A DNA stretch of 64,000 nt from Purshia tridentata (GCA_003254885.1 QANT01003830.1:1-64000); one strand, 5' to 3'. Shown: positions 12,900 to 24,943, counted from the stretch's first letter. A program made the numbers and translations. The notes: generated by a model not told the origin, from the letters alone.

Positions 12900-13230
12900 T
12901 TTTAAGAATTGTTACTGTTAGACAATAACAAATTCTTACTTTGTAAAAAAATAAAAATAAAGCAATTAATGCAAATTTTACATATTTTCTTTTGCATAAA
13001 CACATCAAATTATTTTTTATTTTTTTATAAACACATCAAAAATAGCATAACAATAACAATCGCATTATTGTTACTATCTGGCAGTAACAATAAAATTTTA
13101 CATAATTTTTTTTTGTATAAATATATCAAAAATAGCATAACAGTAACAATCGCATTATTGTTACTATCGGATAGCAACAATCGCCTTATTGTTACTGTTA
13201 GACAGCAACAATCTTATTATTACTATAAAG
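12900..13230. repeat. Degenerate TTGTTACTG/CAGTAACAA palindrome cluster
   Basis: ATTGTTACTG and its inverse CAGTAACAAT occur repeatedly, mostly paired as short palindromes, close to the left end of the Pack-MULE-like element. The same paired words make up the regular 42-bp array at 25318-25770. Confidence 0.7.
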
Positions 13231-14366
13231 AAACTGATATATAGCCACTTATGTCTGTAATTAGTCTATAAATTGGTACATTTTCCTCCTTACTCTCATC
13301 ACCTTATTGGTACATTATCATAAATTTCAACATGACAAATTTTTAAGCCTCGACAATCCATAGATATGAGCTCTTTCACACACCACTGAAGTACCATGCT
13401 TAGAACTGGCCAGGAGATTTTTTAACTGGCATTCCATGAGATAATTTTAATCTAGCAGAGTAGACAATATCTGCAAAACCAAAAGCATAGGAAAACGGTA
13501 TCAGCACTCAAAATGTCAAACTTTCACAAAATAAATTATTAGGATTTATATACATCAAAAGTCTTATAAAGAAAATTGCTACTCACTTCATCCTCATCAG
13601 ATTCATTCTCTGAAGAATCTAAACTGCTGGATGAGGCTTTCTTAGCAACTATCCCATTTTTTGCAGCAACTAGCTTTTTCACAGGAGCAACAGGTTTTTG
13701 CAAACATCAAGACAGAATAAGCATCTAGATATAAGTTGGATTCATGAACGTCAATGAAATTATAGTTAACTATATACTCACTTCATACTTATCAGAGTCA
13801 TCATCTGAAGATTCTAAACTGCTGGATAGCTGGCCTTTCTTAGCAGGTGGACCATTTTTGGCAAAAAAAGCCTGCTTTTTTGGAGGTACTGCAGCTTTGG
13901 GAGCAGGTTTCTGGGACACATCAAGATAATCAATTATTATTGTTTATGGAACAAAAACAAAAGAAAAGAGATATCATATTCATTTAGCCGTTAACATTCA
14001 GTGTGAGAATTTACTGGTGATAAAATCATTTAAAGCCATATAAGTCAACAACACAAAAATTGAATATGGTGATTTTGATACAATGATCAAATCAAGTTCC
14101 CCATAAAACCAAAGCCATAACCAAGGCCTTTTCAGAATCGGTCAAAATCCTATCATTTTCATATTGCAATATAAATACAAGTGAAATTTGGATGAAGAAC
14201 AAAATTCATAACCAATTTTAAAAAAGAACGTTGAAATTTAATTTTAATTTTTTTGAATAATAAAACTTCAGGATAAACAATCTTAGAAGCCTAGTCCTGT
14301 AGTCTCAAGATATTTTTAAGCAAACATGTCAACAAAAAAACATAGCGAAGATCCAATTAACAAACA

Positions 14367-14771
14367 TGTTGAACATTAAATCAGGTTTTCATATGAGAAT
14401 TATCCTGATATCTACACAGAAATTAGAAGAAGAGAAGAGGGGAGAATAGATTGGAAATATCGTGGTGCTCAAGGAAAAGAGTCTACCACCTTCTGTGTAT
14501 TTCTTATCATCATAGAATACCACCTTCTGTGTATTTCTTATCATCATAGAAGAATACAACTCACACCTTTTTGTATTGATTCCCCTATTATTAACAGCTG
14601 ATACATGTGAGCATATGAGCTCATTACAGCCATTAAAACAATCACTAACTATATTCTGACAGCTGGCATTCCAATCCTAACTAACTGCTATGACAGATTA
14701 GCTACACTCACTCCTACATGCACTCATGCAAGCTGTCGACTAAAACCAATACAACCTTACATTATTCAACA
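14367..14771 (-). repeat. 3' LTR of the older copia element, with internal duplication
   Basis: 405 bp. It equals the other LTR plus a 34-bp tandem duplication at 14484-14551, which accounts exactly for the length difference. Confidence 0.9.
14484..14551. repeat. 34-bp tandem duplication inside one LTR
   Basis: Two head-to-tail copies of a unit beginning TACCACCTTCTGTGTATTTC (14484-14517 and 14518-14551). The partner LTR has one copy, so the duplication arose after insertion or in assembly. Confidence 0.9.
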
Positions 14772-17700
14772 CTCCCTTCTAAGGCTTGCATTGATTTCAC
14801 AGAGAGCTTGTCTCTTAAGTAACCAAATCGATCCTTAGGCAGAGTTTTTGTAAAGATATCTGCAATCTGCTCTTCTCCTTTGCAGTATAGCAAATTAATC
14901 TCACCATCTTGAATTGCATCTCGATTCAAATGAAATTTTCGTTTGATGTGCTTAGACCTTTGATGAAACACAGGGTTCTTGGCCATTGCTATAGCTGTAT
15001 TGTCACAGAACAACACAGTTGGTTCAATCACTTCTTCTCCAAAATCTTGTAGTACAAATTGAAGCCAAATTGTTTGAGTAGCAGCTTTAGATGCACTGAG
15101 TTATTTAGCTTCTGCAGTGGACAATGCCACACTTTTTTGCTTAACTGATGCCTATGAAAACACTCCACTTCCACAAGAGAGAGCATAGCCAAATGTGGAT
15201 TTCATATTACATTCATCTCCACTCCAATCACTGTCACAATAACCAACCAGCATTACTGAATCTCATTTCTTGTACTGTATTCTGAATCTACTTTCTTGCA
15301 CTGTATTCTATAGTCTAAGGTTCCTTGTTATATTTGAGTACTCTCTTAGCAGCACCATAATGTTTGACAAAGGGGTTATGCATAAATCGAGCCAACAGAC
15401 TAGCAGAAAACATAATGTATGGCCTAGTGGCTGTAAGATACAACAAACTACCAACCATTTTTCTATAACTTTCCTCATCTACTGGAGCACATCCATCATC
15501 TCTTCTAAGCTTGTCTGAAATAGCTAAAGGATTAGAGACTGATTTGCAATCTTTTAAACCAAATCTTTCCAAAAGTGTCAAGGCATATTTTCTTTGATGA
15601 ATAAAAGTGCTATCCTTCATTTGAACAACGCCCATTCCCAGGAAATGATACAACAGACCCAAGTCTGTCATCTCATATTTCTTCATCATGTCCCTTTTGA
15701 ACTTTTCCAACATTTCCTTGTAGCTTCCAGTAAACACTATGTCATCCACATAGATAGAGACAATTAGTGTTTCTTCCTCTCCCTTGCACTTGACATAGAG
15801 AGTGGCTTCACTAGGACTTGTTTGAATCCACACTCCAACAGATAAGAATCAATGTTACTGTACTAGGCTCTTGGTGCCTGCTTCAAACCATAGAGTGCCT
15901 TTCTCAGCCTATATACCTTGTCCTCCTTTCCTTGAACAAGAAATCTATCTGGCTGATCTACATAAACCCCCTCCTCGAGTACCCATTTATAAAGGCGGGT
16001 TTCACATCTAATTGGAATAGATTCCATCTTTTCTTTGCTACAAGACCAATCAAGGTCCTTATAGTATCTAACCTTGCCACTGGTGCAAAGGTTTCATTGA
16101 AGTCTACACTAGGCTTTTGTGCATAGGCTTTTGTGCATAGCCTTTGGCTACTAACCTAGCCTTATGTTTTTGTACAGTTTCATCCAAGTTTAGCTTGGTC
16201 TTGTACACCCATTTCACTCCAACAATTTGTTTGTTACTTGGTCTATCAACCAAATTCCAAGTTTGATTTTTTTCAATCATCATAATCTCATCCTTCATGG
16301 CTTTTACCCAAGCTTGATCATTTGCAACCTTTGTGTAACTTTCTAGTTCCACTACACTTAATTTGCAGTTAGAAAAAACTTCATTTAAGTCTCTCCACTT
16401 CTTTGGAGTTGAGTCATATGTGTCAGCAAGCACAATTTCACCTTCATGTCTATCTGCAGTATCCAATCCCCTTGAGCTAGATAACTTGTTAGCAGAATGG
16501 TCTTGATAATCAGAGATTGGTACATGCTGTGTGGGAGTATTGGGCATACTGTCAATTTCAGCTTCCTTGATATCATTCACACTATCCCAAGGAACTGAAA
16601 CATATATAGTTTCTTTACAATTCCAGTCCCACATACCATTTTGTACAAATATCACACTCCTTGCTACTATCACCCTTTTTCCCTAGTACCATAGCCCACA
16701 AAAACTCCCTTCTGGCCAGTTTGATCTAGTTTCTGGCTTTTTGAGTTGGAATGTGAGTATAGCAAAGAGAACCAAAGACCCTCAGATGCTTGACCCCTGG
16801 TTTCCTTCCATTGAACTCCTCAAATGGAGTCTTGTGTTCTAAAGCACTGGTTGGACATCGATTTAAGATATACACAGCAGTGTTAATTGCTTCCCCCCAA
16901 AAACAGTTTGGCATTTTCTTCTCTAACAGCATTGTCCTTGCCATTTCCATTATGGTTCTGTCTTTCCTTTCAACAACTCCATTCACTGTCAATTGTCTTT
17001 CAATTCCAAGCTTAGCATAAAATGATTCAAAGTCTGTTGAGGTATACTCACCACCCCTATCACTTCTCATCTTCTTCACTTTGAAACCACACTGGAGCTC
17101 AACCATAGCCTTAAACTTCCTAAACACAGAGAGAACGTCTGACTTATACTTGAGGAAATATACCCAACACATCCTTGTTTTATCATCAATGAATGTGAGG
17201 AAGTACTTATTCCCTCCAATTGTTTTAGACATTGGACCACACACATCTAAGTGGATCAATTCCAAAGGCTCAGAAGCTCTACTTGCATTTCCTTTTTCAA
17301 ATGCAACTCGGTGCGACTTACTGAGTGCACAGTTCTCACACATATGCTCACCTCTTTTTTAACTTAGGCATTCCAAGCACCATTGCTTTGTCTTGTAGCA
17401 TATGCAGGCTATCAAAATTCAAACGTCCATACCTTCGATGCCACTTCCAAGGTGAATCTGCAATTGTAGCAATGTTTGCCAAAATAGGCTTTACATCTTC
17501 AAACTTCAAAGGAAAACATTTGTTTCCTCTCATTTTCACATTTATCACCAAATTTTTCAAATCATTGTCACTGTAAATGGAAACCATGAAATTTCCAAAT
17601 ACAAGCCAGTAGCCATGTTCAACCATCTGGCCTACACTCAGAAAGTTTTCATCCAATCCAAGTACAATCATCACTTCAGGAATGTACATTGTTCCTCCTT

Positions 17701-19003
17701 TAGTTTCAATAGGTAAAACACCTTTTCCAATTGACTCTACCAACTCTCCAGTGCCCATTTTCACTTTACACGTTAAGCTTCAATCAATGTTGATCAATAG
17801 GGATTCATGGCCAATCATATGATTGCTACACCCACCGTCAAGAAAACAGTCATTTTGATTTTTTCCAATTGTAGCCATATGACATGCATAAAACATTGTG
17901 GTTGTTTCTTCCAATTCATTCACATAATTAGCTGCTTGTACTTTCTTGTTTGGTTGATGGCAATCTCTCATCATTTGGCCAAACTTGTCACAATTGTGAC
18001 ACTTGACTTTACCCTTAAACCAGCACTCACCATAATACAGCTTCTCACATATTTTGCACTTGTTCTTTCCCAATTCAGTGCTTCGCCTTCCACCAGATTG
18101 ACCTTTACTCTCCCACTTCTTGTGTTTGTTCATCCAATCCTTTCCATTTCGTTTATTCCCATCATTGCCACTATTTCTAAGCTGACTGTTTTTAGATTTT
18201 GAAGCAATATTCTTGCTTACAAAAGCCTTTTCAGATTTCTCAATATCATCATCATGCCTAGATAATCTGAGTTCATAACTTTTGTGGGAACCAAAAACTT
18301 CATTCATAGATATAGAATTCAAATTTGAAGTACGTTCAATGACAACACATATAGGATCATAAGTTCTTGTGAGACTAATAAGTACCTTTTGAACCATATG
18401 CTGCTGGGTTAGAGGCTCACCATACTTCTCCATTTGATTTGCTAAGTCAAAGAATCGAGCAGAATAGTCAGACAAGGACTCACTCTCCTTCATCCTCATA
18501 TATTCGAACTCTCTCCTCAAGCCTTGCAGTTTTACAAATCTGGCTTCCTTATCCCTATAGTACTCCTGTTGGAGTAGATCCCAAGCATCGTTTGATGTGT
18601 CTTAGTTCACAATCCTTGCAAAGATCTCCTCCGATATTGCTTCTTGAATGATTCCTAGAGCCTTTGCGTCTTTCATGTACAGCTCCTCAACATAAGGATC
18701 AAGCTCATCTTCTACATTTGTGCTTGCAGATTTCCCCACCTTCCTCTTTTCATCCTTCTTCTTCTTTGATTCAGGAATTATAATCCCTTATCTACCAGCT
18801 TCCAAATCCCATGAGACTTTAAAATGGTAATCATGTGTACCTTCCAAAACTCATACTCTGTTCCATCAAAGATTAGGGCTCTTAGCTCCCTACTCCCAAA
18901 GTTAGCCATGCTTGAAATTGGAAAGACCCTGTTAGACACTCACAAATTGCTATTTTCACAGAACAACGCCCAGTCTTATAATCAACCTATGGCGATGATA
19001 CCA
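14772..19003 (-). pseudogene. copia gag-pol region (fossil)
   Basis: Gag lies at about 17950-18910, with a CHNCDKFGQMMRDC zinc knuckle near 17980. The protease region with FLDGGCSNHM is near 17830. Integrase spans about 16700-17600, with LIHLDVCGPM and VVERKDR. The reverse transcriptase lies at about 15300-16250, with YVDDIVF near 15740. RNase H with a KHIKRKFH-type motif and an IADIFTK end is at about 14780-15150. The sequence has many interruptions and cannot be functional. Confidence 0.88.
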
Positions 19004-19374
19004 TGTTGAACATTAAATCAGGTTTTCATATGAGAATTATCCTGATATCTACACAGAAATTAAAAGAATAGAAGGGGAGAGAATAGACTAGAAATATCGT
19101 GGTGCTCGAGGAAAAGAGTCTACCACCTTCTGTGTATTTCTTATCATTATAGAAGAATACAACTCACACCTTTTTGTATTGATTCCCCTGTTATTAATAG
19201 CTGATACACGTGAGCATATGAGCTCATTACAGCTATTAAAACAATCACTAACTATATTCTGACAGCTGGCATTCAAATCCTAACTAACTGCTATGACAAA
19301 TTAGCTACACTCACTCCAACAGGCACTCATGCAAGCTGCTGGCTAAAATCAATACAGCCTTACATTATTCAACA
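19004..19374 (-). repeat. 5' LTR of the older copia element
   Basis: 371-bp mate of 14367-14771, with the tRNA-Met-type primer site immediately to its left (about 18988-19003). Confidence 0.9.
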
Positions 19375-20187
19375 AGACAGTCCAATAAATTATCAACACA
19401 AACTAATGAATGACATAACAAACCTTTTCCTCCTCAGAGTCCGATGAAGATTCATTAGAGTCGTCAGAACTGCTAGTTTCCACTTTCTTCTTTTGCGTCT
19501 TTGCTTCAACCTTCTTCTTCTGAAGAGCCTGATCTAACTCTTCACTCTTCTACTTCTTTGCACTCACTGCCTTCTCTATTCCATTCTCAGCTTTTCTCTC
19601 CTATTTCCGCCAGCCAAGATCTTTCTCATTCAGGAACTTGGGACCTAGGTGTAAAGCAAATATTCTTAATCAATATAGCGACAAATCCCGCACAACTATC
19701 AAGGCCATTTTAATATTTCAAAATCACAAAATCTCAAAATTGACAAGCAATATCATGGGGGAAAGAGAGCCCATGATTAGAGATGTAAGAATATACCAAA
19801 ATCAAGTTGAGTTGTGCCGAGTTCGCTGGATACTGGTCAACATCGATCTACCACTGTCACTAGGCAGATGGACGATTGAAAGCCATGGAACGAAAGAGGA
19901 GGAAAAGGAGAGCACGAGAAGGTGAGTCTTGCTGCCATCCGTGGCTAGATGGCGATGCATCTAGAAGAGAAAGAGAGAGAAGAGAGAAATGAGAGAGAAG
20001 TGAGTTTGAAATGAATTAAACGGAGACAGACGGAAACAAATAGTAGAAAAATCAAGTGGACCGGGGGAGAAAAAAGGTGGGCCGGATGGAAATTAACTGG
20101 ACCCGTTGGAAAGTCCAATTAAATGAGTGGACTATACAAGAAGAAGGCAACCCAAAATGGGTGTTTTGATAATTATCTCTTATTTAT

Positions 20188-21631
20188 TTAGGTTCATATT
20201 GCCGCTCTATTTTAACATTGGCGGGATATTTGATTTGATTTTTGTAGTTGGAAATCTAAATACATATGACCTTTATTATAAATTAAATTATTTTTGAATG
20301 AATATTGTTTTATGGGAAAAGATTTTGTGCCACATTATGGCACAAAATACTTATGCCATAATCCTATGTGGCAAAATTAAATAATACCTATTATTCTTTT
20401 GTTTTTTTTATTTTTTATTATACATATCACCATCTATTTTTAATATGAAACTAATATCATATTTATTGGAAGACAATCTTATCTAACCCAAATTTAATAG
20501 TCTTAATTAATTTATACTTAATTAAATAATACACATCATTTTTCTTTTTTTTGCAATCATACCCTCACTCTTGCTAGAACCTGATCTGACCATTATTCAA
20601 TATAATTTTTATACTCTTCTTCTTAAATTCCTGTTGTGTTTTTAAGTGAATTTAGTTTAAGTTTAATTTAGTTTTATGTTTTTATAGGTTGAGGAAAAAA
20701 GAAAAGAAAACAAAGCAAAAAGGGACACTTTTCGAAGTAGAAATTTCTAGGCAAATCAGCCTTCTTCTCGAATTAAACTGCATCTCCTAGGAGCAAACGG
20801 CATAATGAGCCTAATACCATTGGAAAGATACGGATGTCAGCTTCTTGTAGAATTTTACTAATCATGATTTGCATTTTTCAAGAAAAAGTTATGACTATGT
20901 GAGTATAAAAATGTCAAATTTGTTGTTTATGTGCAAATTAGCAAAGTTATATGTTGAATTGTGAACTTGGAATTCAAGTGATGGTTAGCGATCACAGCGA
21001 ATGTCTAAAAGATTCCGAATATCTTGTGATGTTCAAAATTATTTTTACTTTCAAGTCGTGTTTATTGTTTATTTTTGTTAGATCAAAATAAGAAATTTAA
21101 GTTGTTGAGTTAGATCAAAATGTCATTATGGCACGTGTCATATTATAGCACTCTAGCATTACCCTTGTTTCTAGACTAGATAATGCATTTCGCATATGTA
21201 CTATTGCACCCAAAAAACTGACTAAGTTATAATATATACTATATATGTACTTATTTTTTACTATTTATGTACTATGCACTTAAATTAACTTATATATATT
21301 GTCAATTTTGTTTTCCTATCACATGAAAAAGAACAAAAGCTTTTGATTTTATGGCCACTGCCATGCACATCCATCACTATCAATGGTAATCATATACTCG
21401 TGAAGCATCTGGGTCTTATTTGTGAGTTGAAGTTAACAAAGTGTGATGATTGTTTACATAACATGTATCATTTTTCTTACTCAATATGATTTGACCTATA
21501 TTTCTCAAAGCAATAATATAGCACTAGTGTTGTAAGGACTACAATATCATTTCAAATATATATAGTGTATACACATAATTCAAGCAAACTCAAGTATTAG
21601 AAAAATTTTAGTTATTCAGGTTCACACAACC
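20188..21631. other. AT-rich repeat-derived stretch, no gene
   Basis: Around 20640-21100 lies text of the kind found in plant LTR-retrotransposon flanks (TTTTTATAGGTTGAGG, GATACGGATGTCAGCTTCTT, AAGAAAAAGTTATGAC). No ends, primer site or coding were found, so I leave it unclassified. The words TGTGCCACATTATGGCACA near 20330 and ATGGCACGTGTCATATTAT near 21130 are short palindromes of unknown meaning. Confidence 0.4.
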
Positions 21632-22135
21632 ATGAAGCTAGGATTCAATTGCAGTCGTAAGCTATTTGATGACCACCCAAATCCAAAGAATCAACCTTCC
21701 TTATCTCCTGCCTCATCATCCAATGAAAAAATTCCAAATGCTCCAACTCGGAAAATAACAAGTAAGTTATTATATATTTACCTTCCTCTTTATGAAAAAT
21801 TGTCCAACTCACAATCATATAATCCAGTTGGTGATCCCACAACCCCTGATCATCGGAATGTTCGAGCCACACCAAATAATCGGTTTTATCAATTCACAAG
21901 CCCTCCTAGACCCACTGGTGCTCTTCACACTAGACCTCATGTCACAGTATTAGCAAAGCATCCAATAGAAAAGCTCTCAATTGAAAATGAGTATGACTTT
22001 GATTTTAATAGCACTGAACACTATAATGGAGATGGAATACCTAACAGCCAATCCAATTCATCAGTTATGCCATCTCCATCAAATGTCCATCCACATGGCA
22101 AAGTTCCTACAACACGAGAATATATAGCCCTTTAA
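21632..22135 (+). CDS. Unrecognised 167-aa open frame, doubtful
   Basis: An ATG-started frame (MKLGFNCSRKLFDD...) of 167 codons, rich in Pro, Ser, Asn and His, with no signal peptide, membrane segment or motif that I recognise. It lies in transposon-rich sequence between two elements, with no clear promoter or splice partner. An AG acceptor-like site (TATTCAG) just upstream could mean it is an exon. It may equally be a chance frame or a captured fragment. Confidence 0.2.
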   Translation: MKLGFNCSRKLFDDHPNPKNQPSLSPASSSNEKIPNAPTRKITSKLLYIYLPLYEKLSNSQSYNPVGDPTTPDHRNVRATPNNRFYQFTSPPRPTGALHTRPHVTVLAKHPIEKLSIENEYDFDFNSTEHYNGDGIPNSQSNSSVMPSPSNVHPHGKVPTTREYIAL

Positions 22136-22290
22136 ATCAAGAAAACATTCAATAAGAAATGGGTAAGTTTCCCTCCAACGATTCATGCTGACAATTTGTG
22201 TTCTAATGGTTTGATTAGTAAGAATCTATTTACTTTTTTTGTGGGGATGCATTACAATGGTGTGCAATATAGTATGCTTCATATTTTTCT

Positions 22291-23600
22291 AAGCTTATTA
22301 TCTGTTTTACCTCTTGTAATCACATAGTTGTCTCACTTTACTGCCTGTAATTTATTTTGTCTCACTTTACTCTCCACAACTCAATTATGTGTCTCACTTT
22401 ACCCTTTTCCGTCAATTTCATTAATCAATCCGTTAAAATTGATGACTTGGCATGGGCATTTTGGTCTTTTTATTCATTTAGAAAAAAATTAATTTTTTAA
22501 TAAACTCTTTAATTTAATTTAAACTTAAAAATTAAAAAAACATTAACATTTGAAAAAACAAAAAAAAAAACCCAAACCCAATTTCCTTCCCCCTTCCCCC
22601 GCCCCTTTCTCGATCCCCATCCCTAACCCAGCTTCACCAACCACCTTGCCCAGCCACCACCCACCCCAACCACTATCTTCTTCATCATCCATGCAATATT
22701 GAAACCCACCTCTCACCAACCACCCTGCCCAGCCATCAAACCCAAACCCCTTAACTGTGACTCATGGTCCGATGTCATTTTTGCCCTTGCCCAAGGTGGC
22801 TCCAGAACTGACCAGGCCTTATTTGAGGCTTGTCAAATTCTTAAATCTAGTATCAAACCAAATGGGTATTTATTGGTTCACCTGGTCCAAGCTTTAGCCA
22901 ACCTGGGATGGGATTTTTGTGGCCTGTAACTTGATAGCTAGATTTTACAATTTGGGTTTTGCTCAAATGTTTTTGTCGATCTCCACTGCCCTAATCAATT
23001 TTTATGTTGGAATTCGCTCATTGAGCTATGGAGATAAATTGTTTGGTGAGTGGGTGGCAAAGTTGGCCCGTGGCTGGGCTCGGGAGGCTGGCTGGGTGGG
23101 GCTAGGTGAGACAGATTTGGGTTTGGTGGGTGGCGAAGTTGGGTAGATGGGCTGGGGAGGTTGGGTGGGCGGCGCTGATGTTGGTTTGGTGGCTAGATTG
23201 GGTCGGTGGTGAGGCTAGGTGGCTAGGGCTCGGGAGGCTAGGTGGGTGGCACCGGTACTGGTTTGGTTAGGGATGGGGATTGGGAATAGGGATGGGTGAA
23301 AAGGGAAGGAGGAAGGGGCTGGGTTTGGGTTTGGGGATTTTTTTTTTTTTCAATGGGTTTTTTTTCTAATTTTTTAATTAAATTAAAGAGTTTTTAAAAT
23401 ACTTATATTTTAATTAATTTTTTGTCCAAATGAATAAAAAGAGCATCATCACTTTTAATGGATTGGCTAATGGAACTGACAGAAAAGGGTAAAGTGAGAC
23501 ACAGAATTGAGTTATAAGGGGTAAAATGAGACAAAATAAGTTACAAGAGGTAAAGTGAGACAACTATTTAGTTATAAGGGGTAAAACAGATAATAAGCCT
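22291..23600. mobile_element. Long-terminal-inverted-repeat DNA element carrying a PPR fragment
   Basis: The left end (GCTTATTATCTGTTTTACC...) is matched in inverse orientation by the right end (...GGTAAAACAGATAATAAGC). The inversion runs for about 300 bp, with repeated GTCTCACTTTAC words and, further in, a C-rich arm (TTCCCCCGCCCC) facing a G-rich arm. Long inverted repeats around a captured gene piece are typical of MULE-type elements. The exact target duplication could not be fixed; TTTTCT occurs on both sides. No transposase is present. Confidence 0.7.
22752..23060 (+). pseudogene. Captured pentatricopeptide-repeat (PPR) gene fragment
   Basis: Reading on the plus strand, the first part gives WSDVIFALAQGG then QILKSSIKPNGYLLVHLVQA. 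After frame changes it gives FLSISTALINFYVGIRSLSY followed by GDKLFGE. The pattern VSTALINFY...GxxSYxxKLF and KSSIKPNGYTLVHL-like text belongs to organelle-targeted PPR proteins of the PLS type. About two PPR motifs remain, in at least two frames, with no start or end of a gene. It sits between the long inverted repeats of the surrounding element, so it is a captured piece. Confidence 0.65.
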
Positions 23601-24943
23601 ACTTTTCTATTTCCTTCCTCTTTTGTTTTGTATCTTATATCCAACCAAGACTTATTAATGTTTCCTCTGTTATATAGCTTTTTATTATTTACACCATATT
23701 TCTTCTGCCAATATTAATTACAGAAAATTGAAACAACCACTTCTATCTCAATACAAGTGCTGTGCATGTAATAATGGAGAATAATTTTTTAAAATAAAAA
23801 TATAAGAATTAACCTTGAGGTAAACACACAACATGGAAAAAAAAAAAAAAAAAANAAAAAAAAAAAAAAAGAGATAAAGAAGGAAACTATCAACGTCATA
23901 GTGCAGTAGGCATGCACCATGGCAAAATTTTATTAAATCCTAAAAATGACAACAATTATAATTTTTAAAGGTTATTATAGAAGTGGAATTCAAAGACTAG
24001 TTGTATTGGTGCTTGCCCAAATAGAACTTAGTTGGCTCTTTGAAGAATTATTTCAAACACATTGCCCTCAAATATTAAGGAAAAAATATTAATTTCATTG
24101 TGTCAATTGATCTCTAATGCCCTCACTAGATCATATTAGTGGCCAAATTCCCAAAAGATTATCTAACTTAGAGATGCAGTAACCCAAACTAAAAAAAAAA
24201 ATTCCTGAAAAGATGCAGAGGGACCCAAATTGTATTATAAACAAATTCTTTATTGATTGGCATAAATATTCAATACAGTCCTAGCGATAATTAAAGGTGC
24301 ATCTAACTACAGACCAAATGTAGTTCAATAAGATAAACATCATATACAGATTAGTTATAAAAAAAAAATTTCCCAAATATGCCTTTATGTTTTACCAGCA
24401 AAATAACTATACTTACAGGGCACTAGATTGGAGGCTGTGAATTATAATATTTTTTTTTTAGGGAGGGGACTCGTTGCGCTGCTCAATCACAAGTTTCTTC
24501 TAGGTGTTGTGTTTTGTGAGCTTTTCACCATTTTTCCTCTTGTTCCTGAGAGTGTCTCTGCTTAATTGGCTGTATCTCTGCTTGGCTGAGGAAGAAGCTA
24601 AATGAATCAGTATATGGGCCATATATGGGCCATAGAAAGCAATGACTATATGTATTAACTGAACTAGCCCACCAAGTTGATGTTGTCATTAGTCACCACA
24701 TCTATGGCTAATGAGTCTTAATAGCTCAACGGCAGTTAAGTAATTATTAAATTTCATTTTTTTTAATTTGATATACCTATATGGTATAGCCAAAACTTTT
24801 ATAATTTTTAAATTTTTTCATAACCAATTAATACATGAGCATTGAAAAAAACAAGATGTAATTTTCAAGAAACATTAGCATTCTACTACACTATTATTTT
24901 ACACATAAATTAGTATCACATAATATGAGATATCAAATATTTA
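23601..24943. other. AT-rich stretch, no gene; poly-A run with N
   Basis: Nothing coding was recognised. A poly-A run with a single N lies at about 23839-23870, which is likely unresolved length. Confidence 0.5.

Larger units (their letters stand above)
14367..19374 (-). mobile_element. Ty1-copia LTR retrotransposon, older, badly broken
   Basis: LTRs lie at 14367-14771 (405 bp) and 19004-19374 (371 bp), both TGTTGAACATT...TTATTCAACA on the plus strand. Flanks AAACA and AGACA look like a target duplication with one change. Beside the right LTR the minus strand reads TGGTATCATCGCC, a tRNA-Met-type primer site. Beside the left LTR is a purine-rich tract (minus strand AGAAGGGAG). Gag, protease, integrase, reverse transcriptase and RNase H follow in copia order. 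The LTRs differ at about 6% of aligned positions, suggesting about two million years or somewhat more. There are many breaks, on the order of half a dozen or more. It sits in the intron of the captured nucleolin fragment. Confidence 0.92.
13587..19640 (-). pseudogene. Captured nucleolin gene fragments (acidic N-terminal repeats)
   Basis: Three exons of a nucleolin-like gene can be read on the minus strand. The first (about 19600-19424) reads EELDQALQKKKVEAKTQKKK then an acidic SSSDDSNESSSDSEEE run, and ends at a GT donor. The second (13910-13782) starts after TCCCAG, reads KPAPKAAVPPKKQ and ends in a serine-aspartate run before GTGAGT. The third (13698-13587) reads KPVAPVKKLVAAKNGIVAKK plus an acidic run before GTGAGT. 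Alternating lysine-rich and acidic blocks are the N-terminal repeats of plant nucleolins. It is broken: an in-frame stop at 19550-19552, a one-base frame change in the second exon, and loss of the AG acceptor before the third. No convincing RRM domain was found. A copia element occupies the intron between the first and second pieces. Confidence 0.7.
12767..20178. mobile_element. Pack-MULE-like element carrying nucleolin fragments, with nested copia
   Basis: A 9-bp direct repeat CTTATTTAT flanks the element (12758-12766 and 20179-20187), the duplication size of Mutator-like elements. The ends are loosely inverted over about 130 bp: the left end reads TTCATTTGGGCAC...GCCGGTCCACTTTTT, and the right end, inverted, reads CCCATTTTGGG...CCCGGTCCACTT. 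The same end sequences recur in the element at 24944-26676, so this is a family. Without the nested copia element the unit is about 2.4 kb. It has no transposase. It contains exon-intron pieces of a nucleolin gene on the minus strand, and near its left end degenerate TTGTTACTG/CAGTAACAA units (12900-13230). Confidence 0.7.

Noticed and set aside
13420-13490. Possible RRM exon of nucleolin (reads GFADIVYSARLKL after an AG)
   Set aside because: Too short and too weakly similar to an RRM to claim; left out of the nucleolin fragment.
20330-21180. Possible element bounded by ATGGCAC-type palindromes
   Set aside because: The two ends do not match well enough and no target duplication is seen.
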